From: Datnioides undecimradiatus
Lineage: Eukaryota; Chordata; Actinopteri; Lobotiformes; Datnioididae
DNA length: 64,000 nt
Direction of reading: 5' to 3'
Assembly: GCA_008933995.1 (NCBI GenBank)
Contig: WARS01000030.1
Span: 5,037,804-5,101,803, forward strand
Shown here: in pieces, positions 56,311 to 64,000 of the stretch
Layout of the letters: each line of letters opens with the position of its first letter
How positions within the stretch are numbered: position 1 is the first letter of the stretch
Program-made: the position numbers and the translations under genes
Notes under the pieces: model-generated
Seen by the model: only the letters and a program-made list of their open reading frames with translations
What the model was told of the DNA's origin: nothing
Databases searched by the model: none

Positions 56311-59295
56311 TTAATTTCTTCTTTTCCTTCTTGCCAGATTTTTGGCACCTGCTTTTCTCTAAGAAACAAAAAAACAAGCTCATCTGTCCATTTTCTATAT
56401 TTACAAGTCAAGAGAAGCTCTAACATGTCATTTATATTTCTGTAAATTAAATACTCCAATATTCCTCTAATATAACTTTACCTTTGCCAAGGATCTTGTT
56501 GGTTTCTTGAATTGTGCAGACTCTGAAGGAAGGTCGACACATACCAGTTGATACATTTTATAGTTTGTTATCAGTGACAGCACATACTGACAGACTTACC
56601 ATCTTCAGAGGGTAAATCCTGTTCTTCATACTTTTTCACAGGGGCATCCTGTAACCAGGTGTTTACAGAAATTATAGTTGATGGAAGACTGCACCAACTG
56701 ATAACAGCATTTTTACAGACTGAGCTACGTGTAGTGCTTTTCCTGAAAATCACACAGAAAAACTGAATTAGGCACTTCATTAAACCTCCTGCTGGTCCCA
56801 CCTTGTTTATCTTCCTGCATGGAGGATTTCTTGGAGAAACCTGTTTGGCCTCCCTCAGGTGGTTCCCCTCTTGAAGCTTCTCCAGCCGGCCTTGTTGTGC
56901 TGACATGCGCACTCTCAAGGTGTGGAAGGCTGTCTGCACCTCACCCACCTTGAAGTGCACAGCCATGCCTTCAAACCAGAGGCTGTCACATTCGCCTTCC
57001 TTAAAGCCTGGTGGTTGGTAGTCAGCAGGGGTGACTTTGAAAGGAGAGCATAAGATGTTTCTACCATGCAACCCCAGGGGAATAACACTAAATTCTTAAA
57101 TAATTCTCATTTTATTTCGCTGAGACATGGGTGTGTCTTACTGTCATCATAATAGTAGAGCTTCATGGTGAGGTAGACATTGTTGGGGAGGGCATCCAGG
57201 TTCTGCATGAGCAGGAAGAGCTTTCTGATGAGCAGCACCGAGGCTTTCTTGATGTCCTCTAGTGTCACCTGCATCTCCACATCGCTGTTTCTGTGTGTGT
57301 TTCATGACATCACTGTCAATTCGATCACATGTTGAGAAACAAACACTCCAAAACACTGATGCAAACATGGAGTGTCTAAGCTAACCTGACTATGTCCATC
57401 TCTGGCCCCTTCTCAGTGTATCTGAATTTGAACTGGTATGACTCAATAATGCACTGCAAAAGGACAAAAAATTAAATGTTTTGTATTTTTGATCAGACCA
57501 ATCACTGTTATCATGAGTAAACAAACAAATGTTTTTCCTCAAGAACTTATCACATTGTAATTCGTAATTTTCATTGTATTTTTTTTAGTATTTTAAGAGA
57601 GAACTTACATTTGGTTCATCTGGGTTGGTGTACACCTTAATTACAAGAACATTTACAGAGTTATTGGTGGAAATGTTTTCCTCTTTTGTAAACAATGTAT
57701 TATTTATTAATGTTGTAGTGCAACTACATGTACTTACCCCAATGAATACAATCTGTAGCTGTAGCAGAGGACATTAAGTAATAGTAACTGATCAAATAAA
57801 AGAGAAGGCACTAGTAGTACAGTACTAGTAGTAAGTATTCATGGGTGCATCAACTCACATACTGCTTCTCTAATGCATCAAAGCAGCCCATCATCCTGGA
57901 ACAAACAACATCGAACATCAGTGGGATAACAAATTATCTTCCAGCCACCACATGTTGATCATCACAGCAAATTTTCCATTTTAAAATCTGACCTCTTGTC
58001 TTGAGCTAGCTGCTAGGGCCAACAGACTAAAGTATTACCATACAGTTTAGGAGCATTACTGTGGGAATAGTATAATTACCATTTCACAACTTTACTGGCA
58101 CCAGAGGTTTGGCAATCTTCTCGCAAAACTTTGATGCACAAATCTGGCAAAATGGCAAAAAACACTTGACACATGAAAAAAAGCAGCATCTATTTCTTGT
58201 ATAGGAGGAATCATTACTACCATGATCCTGTAAACCTGGGGCCTTGAGTGCTGTTGTTTTTTTGTTGTTTTTTACATTTTTATAAGGTCTAAAATACATT
58301 AGTGAAATGTAACTAAGTACATGTACTTACACAGAAATTCCACTGTAATTTGACTTGAGTATTTGCATTTGAGGACACTATATACATATACTGTTTATTA
58401 TATGTACTTGAGAAATATTGCTCTTCTTACTTCACTACATTCATGACACATTTAGTAATTTTTATATATAAAAACAAATTATATACTTACAGTATATGAT
58501 GCATCATTTTCAAAATTGCTCCCACATTGATGAACTACACCATCAAAGAGCTCTTATGATGTTGTTTGCTATTAATTATTTGATATTGTGAAAGAAGCAA
58601 TTATGTGTTTTTTACTTTTGATATTTTCGCACATTTTGCTTGATACTATATATTTTTAGACTGAAGTATTTCTGTTTTCAGTTAAGTAAAGATCTGAGTA
58701 CTTCCTCCATCAAGGCTTTATTTGTTGTTTGTTGGCACGGGTTTCCAATGAAGCCGGGATTACAATGAAAGTTTGAAAAACAGTTACAACGAAGTCTTTT
58801 GTAATGAGTGTGTGTAACGAGTTTTATATATATATCGTTTCGCAAGTGGCCCATCCGTGAATTTCCCTGATTTTTCCAAAACTTCCAGGCTCGTGTTCAC
58901 CTTCTAGGTATCTGGATCTGTAGGCATCTTCAGGAAATATCCCTCTGAGGTAGGTGATGGAGGAGACTGCCACCGCCATCATCCTCTTAACAAAGAGGAG
59001 GGACTGCTGCACAGTTTTTAAGTCACTCAGGAACAAGCCTGTCCACTTTCAGACATAAACAAAGATTTTGTTTAAAAGGATAGATCAGCTAGCTCACATA
59101 GATTTAACCTGTTGACCACACGATGGCGCAGTTGTATAAATGCAGCGTTCACAGCAGACTTTGTAAAATGGTGTTAAACATTTACAGATAAATATACAGA
59201 CTGAGGACATCCAGATATTATCATTAACTTGTGTGTGGTCAAACCTCAGCAGTTCCCTCCTTGCTCTTCCTGATACAAGTCCTCCCAGCTGCCAT
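56311..59295 (-). CDS. hormad1: hormad1, meiotic HORMA domain protein 1
   Basis: Chromosome-axis protein of meiotic prophase, needed for double-strand break formation, synapsis and checkpoint control. Twelve exons in transcript order: 59245-59295, 58901-59045, 58080-58143, 57859-57895, 57738-57758, 57609-57635, 57386-57453, 57142-57290, 56802-57034, 56600-56648, 56482-56522, 56311-56358 (stop TAA 56311-56313). They total 933 nt, or 310 aa. The HORMA domain runs from about residue 24 to 215: [71 protein letters not shown], and [14 protein letters not shown]. All match human HORMAD1 closely and fit HORMAD1 better than HORMAD2. Oddities: a 21-nt exon (LQIVFIG), and a tail about 80 residues shorter than human that ends in a basic cluster, ARRKRRN, a likely nuclear signal. 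The last two small exons are the least certain part. Confidence 0.9.
58300..58715. repeat. Dispersed 'agtacttttactt' fish repeat in hormad1 intron 2
   Basis: Begins 'gtgaaatgtaactaagtaca', then 'gacttgagtatttgcattt', 'acttcactacattcatgaca', and ends 'taaagatctgagtacttcct'. This follows, in order, a very common percomorph repeat as I remember it. The left and right ends are partly inverse-complementary (aagtac / gtactt). A fragment of the same family is at 27885-28015. Confidence 0.65.
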
Positions 59296-60416
59296 GTCCT
59301 CCTCTGTTGCAAGGTGTTAGCTAATATTAGTAACGCCAACAGTTAGCTAATTAAACTAGCTAGCAGGATGAATAGAAATAATCAGTCTCAGCTAATATCT
59401 CAGTCTGTAAGGTTATATAAATGGCACCTTTCCTCACAGAATTATCTTAATATTTTACTCTATGACGTCTGTTTCAGTTACAAACAGGCTAGACTAAAGA
59501 CAAAACCCCAAAATTAATCAAATATTAGCCAGAAGCTCATAATTAATTTTTCCCGCCAAAACAGCGCCCTCAGTGACCCCACACAGATCTGTACTGTCGC
59601 ACTGTATACTGTACAGAAAGTACCAGAACAGTTTTATCATTTTCATTGACTAACATTAGTAAAAACTGTAGTGGATAATATGCCCATCTGGAAATTAATG
59701 AAAGAGGATGAATTAATACATGAATTTATTTTCTATCAATATATTTAAGTTATTTACTGTTCCTACACATTAACAGAATAGACTGACTAGCATGTCCAAA
59801 AAGACTAATTTCTATCCCCAGCTCTAATTATTACACAACAAACTCAGGTGTAATTGATAATATTAATGATGGCCCAGTTGTAATTAGGTGTGACAATGTG
59901 CAATCTAAGGTCCTGACACAGCAACATCAAAGTATGTTTTACATTTATTGGAGGGGAAAGTCAAAGGTCCTGTCAGCTGCCATAGTTCTGTATTCAGTTG
60001 GTTGTTTGATAAAACTTCTTCACAACACCACTCTGAAATCACTGACCTGCATTTAAATGTAACAGATGCATTAAAATGTAGAGGCAAGATGTCTTGTTCC
60101 TATGTGAACAAATGTACAGTAGCACTTGGCAAACAATTAAATACTAATTCAAAACTTCAAGTCTTTTATGTTCAGTACAGGTTTGTATTAAGTACTTGTG
60201 AGTGTATCTTCCACTACTCTTTTTTAATTTAACTATGTGCTTTTATTATTCACTGACGTAATAGATGTGCAAACGTATGGGAATAATAGGACCGTACACA
60301 CATAATCCCACATTTTTGTCCATGTGGTACTAACACCACAAAAAGATATTTATAACATGTCACCTGTGACAAAGTAAAGTAGCAAATTATGTTCCTTCAG
60401 TACAGTCTTTTAAACT
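59296..60416. other. hormad1 5' flank and intergenic DNA to prdx1 3' end
   Basis: No gene. Contains an E2F-type TTTCCCGCC at 59549-59557 upstream of hormad1. The rest is AT-rich; ORFs at 59905-60232 lack domain features. Confidence 0.55.
59549..59557. promoter_or_regulatory. E2F-type element upstream of hormad1
   Basis: TTTCCCGCC, a match to the E2F consensus TTTSSCGC, 254 bp upstream of the hormad1 start codon. It stands out from AT-rich surroundings and is followed by a short GC-rich stretch. E2F6-type repressors are known to silence germline genes through TCCCGC sites in somatic cells. Function here is inferred. Confidence 0.4.
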
Positions 60417-60430
60417 TTATTTCTTTATTT
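60417..60430 (-). terminator. prdx1: Candidate prdx1 polyadenylation signals (two)
   Basis: Two AATAAA on the - strand (tttatt at 60417-60422 and 60424-60429) about 385-400 bp past the stop. A poly-A tract on the + strand lies near 60458-60472 within the 3' UTR. Confidence 0.5.
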
Positions 60431-60814
60431 CAATGAATAGACATGTTGTTCACTGTAAAAAAAAAAAAAAAAGCCATCATAATGGAGATGCGTGTTTGTG
60501 GCTTCGTTTTAATAGAAATGCTGGTCCTTTGCATCTAACAATATTAAGGAATGAAATATAAGAACAAACAGACATTGAGCTCAGTCCAACGGTGAAAATA
60601 GCATATATTACCGCTACATAATTACACAATTATATGCTTTGGTCATAAGTGCACTGTTCACTCTACAGACAAAAAGAACACACACAGCATGTTGACGACA
60701 AAAATGGCTTCCTAACCACTTCTCCACAGGCACTGACTTAAATATTGTTCTCTGGAAATATAATCTCTAAATGAAATCTCCTACAGCAGGCTGCAGACTC
60801 TGGCCTCGGGCTTA

Positions 60815-62459
60815 TTAATGCTTGGAGAAGAAGTCTTTGCTCTTCTGGACGTCAGGCTTGATGGTGTCACTTCCTGGTTTCCAGCCAGCTGGGCACACTG
60901 AAAAGATAAGCTTGTAATGAGTCCTGGCCTGGTAACATTTAAGACTTGTGTTAATGTGACACACTTATGCAATATATGACCTCTATTGGCTTGGGTTGAA
61001 GGCAGGGAGATGCATCAAAGGTTTAGTTGCATAATGCTAAATGTATTTGCACTTAATTTATTGTTCTCCTGTAAGTTTATAATCATTTCTTAACTTGGTG
61101 TAAAGTTCATGGGAGCCTTAACACTGATAAGAGTATCAGCCTTCAAATTTGAATGAGTCTTTATGGTCTTTGCTGTGTCAGTCAATATAGCCAGCAGAAA
61201 CTTTGGATTAATTAAATGTCATGTTAAAAATACAATGGTTAAATAATTAATACTCATATAACTTGTAACTAACTATGGAGAGAAATGTGTTGATATGATT
61301 CAAAGTGTGGCACATTTCAAGTAATCATGAAATCTTTTTTGCAACACAACTGTTTAATGCATTTAAGTTTGCATGATACAGAAAGCAGTAAAATATATAT
61401 TACATACCAAACATCTGCTGTATGTTACAGCAGTAACTTACCTTCTCCGTGCTTGTCAGTGAACTGAAAGGCTTGGACCAACCGCAGGGTCTCCTCAACA
61501 GAGCGTCCCACTGGGAGGTCGTTGATGGTGATCTGTCTCAGGATGCCTTTGGGGTCAATGATGAACAGACCCCTGAAAAAAAGAGATAATGAATCTTGGA
61601 AGCCTGGAAGCCCAGGAAGTAGCAGTAAATGACGGCAGTAAAGCCCATTTTCTGAAACATCTTTAGAGTGGTGCATTTTATGTTATGTTATTTTAAAAAG
61701 TCCTTCTTGAAGCTAAAGCAACAGCAACCATGGCTTAATGGTTTCTAGCATTTATTAAGTATCTTGAAACCTACCTGAAGGCGATGCCCTCATCCTCCTT
61801 TAGGACACCATAATCTGTGGAGATGGTGCGTCGTGTGTCAGACACCAGGGGAATCTTCATGGTACCCAGACCGCCCTGCTTACGTGGTGTGTTGGTCCTA
61901 TGAGAACATAAACCAGAAAAAAAAGTGAGGAGCCTGCAACAGTAGATCCACACCATCACTGTGGGTGCTTAAAACATAAAGCCATGTAAATACCAGGCGA
62001 AATGGGAGAAGTGTGAGTCAACAGAGGCAGCGATGACCTCACAGCCGATCTTCCTGAAATCGTCGGCAGCATCGCTGAAGGCGATGATCTCAGTTGGACA
62101 CACAAAGGTGAAATCCAGTGGATAGAAGAAAAAAACAACATATTTTCCTGTGATAAAGGAAAAAACAAATTAGTCCAATCGTCATGCGGCAATGTACCTA
62201 TGGCAATTGCATACAGACTAATTAATTCTGGCCTTTAGAAGTGTAAATGAATGTCTAGTCAATACACCACAAAGCAGTGAATCACAGTCCTCACGAGAGT
62301 GTCATCAAAGCATCTTCCACCCAGCAGAGGATGGGATACAGGCTGAGGTTTACCTCTGTAGTCTGACAGATTCAGGTCCTTGAACTGTCCGTCTGGCATC
62401 ACCGCTTTGGCTGTGAAGTCTGGGGCCAGCTTTCCAATTTGAGCCTTGCCTGCAGCCAT
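60815..62459 (-). CDS. prdx1: prdx1, peroxiredoxin 1 (typical 2-Cys)
   Basis: Thioredoxin-dependent peroxidase that reduces hydrogen peroxide and organic hydroperoxides, mainly cytosolic. Five coding exons in transcript order: 62354-62459, 61994-62147, 61775-61897, 61442-61572, 60815-60897 (stop TAA 60815-60817). They total 597 nt, or 198 aa (human 199). The start gives [18 protein letters not shown]. The peroxidatic cysteine is Cys52 in TFVCPTEI and the resolving cysteine is Cys173 in [10 protein letters not shown]. The GGLG motif (KQGGLGTM) of hyperoxidation-sensitive enzymes is present, but the usual YF near the C-terminus reads FF (residues 194-195, KDFFSKH). No signal peptide, which separates it from prdx4; [20 protein letters not shown] fits prdx1 better than prdx2, though that distinction is from memory. 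Confidence 0.96.
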
Positions 62460-62466
62460 TTTCAGT

Positions 62467-63930
62467 CTGAACAGATAAGAGAAGCAGGAAACTGTTTAGT
62501 TGTGAATGGTAACTGTCATGTAATCATGAATAAAACATGACCCTTCCTCATTTGCAAGACAAAGAAAATTATGTATCTTTTATAGAGAATATCACCTCTA
62601 TCATAGACTCATTCAGTCTTAACACACTGAATGATTCTATGAAAGCACTATGTATTTTAGACATGCAATTCATGTTTACTTCCCTTGTAACCCATCTGCT
62701 TTTAGCTATCTCAATTAACTAATTAATTGTTTTGCCTATAAAATGTCTGAAAACAGAAAAAAACATTTCTCATTTCTAGATTTCCCATAATGACATATTA
62801 AAGTTGTTTGTTTTAGCTAGCCATCAGTCCAAAACCCCATACACACATTTCTTGTTGATATTGAATATATCCATTTATTTCAACTCTACTGCACATACTG
62901 TGCACTACAACACTACAAATGTTACTGTTACTACAAGTTAAAAATTAATGGCCAATACTTTTAATAATGAACTGATCTTTGAGGTCAGTTGTTCAAACAA
63001 CATTACCAAAGATTTCCTTGTTCAGGCTTCTCCAGTGTGAGGATTTCTGCTTTTCTTTGTCTTAGGTGACAGTAAACTGATTTCCTCTGGGACGATTTGT
63101 CATACAAATAAAAAGTATAATATAATCAAATAATGTGTCAATAATCAGTCAAAATTACTCAACTTTATTTAATATTGAACCTTTCTAGTAAATATTTCTT
63201 CATCAGCCATTTTTAAAGAACTAAATATCAGTGGCACGTGGAAGTAGGAGACTGTTATGATATTTTAAAATACACATCCATATAACAGCAATTATGAAAG
63301 CAAAACTAAAAACCACAGTATGTTATTTGACGTAGGCTGTAATACAGCCAGTTAGGCTCCCTTCACACTTTAAACTGCTTAAACGGGCAACAAACGAAAC
63401 CACAGTAATAACTGCCTCTTCTCTGTTTTTAGTTTACAGGTGTTTCCGCATATGGATATTTACAATACATTATTTTTAAAGTTTTTATATAAATTCTTGG
63501 CACATTTTCAGCCATCTGAGTTCATAGGTCAAGGTGAAATGATTACGCCCTGGTGCGTTTTGGTGTTTGTTTAACGTGAACAGTTCGCTATCGTTTACTC
63601 CATCCGGAGCACCGCTCATACCCACATTTCTCCTGAGAATTGCGTTGAGAGTGAAGTTGTAGTTTTTGTCTGCTGTTGCAGTCTTTCCATTTAATAAAAC
63701 GCACTTTTAAGCAGTTCAACTTTTCATTAAGTCTCTATTTTTCATAAAAAGTTGTCGGTCTCCCAGAATTAACATCACAGTCTCCAGCACTTGTTGAACA
63801 ATTCAGCGGCTACGCAACTGCGAAAACTCCAAAAACCGAAAAAAAACCCCACTTTAAAACAAGCGAGAATGTGTTTGAACTGTTGCACAGAATGAGAGCG
63901 ATATAACAAAATATACTCAGTAATACATAC
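62467..63930 (-). other. prdx1 5' UTR intron; nothing else seen
   Basis: AT-rich intron; no ORF, repeat or RNA gene could be supported. Confidence 0.5.
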
Positions 63931-64000
63931 CTTGAGCTTTGGTCAATTCTCGCCGTTAAACACCAGAGAGAGAGGGGAATACGAAGGCTGTCAGGCTCGA
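63931..64000 (-). other. prdx1: prdx1 non-coding first exon (partial, runs off window)
   Basis: Reading the - strand, CAAAGCTCAAG is followed by a good donor GTATGTATT ending at 63930. The coding exon has an acceptor just before 62466, seven bases upstream of the ATG, so the leader is split by a 1.46 kb intron (62467-63930). The transcription start is not visible. Confidence 0.6.

Noticed and set aside
56571..57071. 166-codon - strand ORF
   Set aside because: It contains the real hormad1 exon 56802-57034 in frame, but both flanks are intron sequence read through the splice sites.
57720..57735. 'gcaactacatgtactta' next to the hormad1 microexon resembles the agtactt repeat
   Set aside because: Only a few bases match, and the adjoining exon and donor explain the sequence.

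Overview
This is a 64 kb stretch of vertebrate nuclear DNA, almost certainly from a ray-finned (teleost, probably percomorph-type) fish. Every gene is split by GT-AG introns, and exon-by-exon translations match vertebrate proteins closely. Non-coding DNA is AT-rich, full of CA/TG microsatellites, and carries repeat families typical of fish genomes (a deleted Tc1-like transposon, a foldback family containing 'cgctaaatatgaag', and a repeat rich in 'agtacttttactt'). No bacterial, viral, CRISPR, rRNA or tRNA feature is seen.

Layout. 1-20.4 kb: the 3' three quarters of slc1a7 (EAAT5 glutamate transporter, + strand; first exons lie upstream of the window). 20.4-24.5 kb: gene-free DNA with a tandem duplication that carries two perfect CRE palindromes. 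24.5-40.1 kb: complete scp2 (SCPx thiolase plus sterol-carrier domain, - strand, 16 coding exons). 41.1-44.2 kb: complete czib (C1orf123, - strand, 8 exons). 44.5-50.35 kb: complete uck2 (uridine-cytidine kinase 2, - strand, 7 exons). 50.99-56.15 kb: complete aldh9a1 (+ strand, 11 exons), head-to-head with uck2 across 635 bp. 56.0-59.3 kb: complete hormad1 (meiotic HORMA protein, - strand, 12 exons), tail-to-tail with aldh9a1. 60.4-64 kb: prdx1 (peroxiredoxin 1, - strand, 5 coding exons plus a non-coding first exon at the right edge).

The reconstructed reading frames close exactly: scp2 537 aa, czib 160 aa, uck2 262 aa, aldh9a1 517 aa, hormad1 310 aa, prdx1 198 aa, and 506 aa of slc1a7. All phases match across introns, so exon edges should be right to within a base or two. 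slc1a7, scp2 and czib are also neighbours on human 1p32.3, and UCK2 with ALDH9A1 on human 1q24, so the window joins two conserved blocks. The genes are housekeeping or tissue-specific loci that share neighbourhood rather than a pathway.

I found no convincing new biological system. The observations most worth checking are: a foldback transposon with about 125 bp arms in scp2 intron 1; tandem CREs between slc1a7 and scp2; loss of the C-terminal YF tyrosine in prdx1; an E2F-type element upstream of hormad1; a 50-codon in-frame upstream extension of czib; and possible 3' antisense overlap of aldh9a1 and hormad1.
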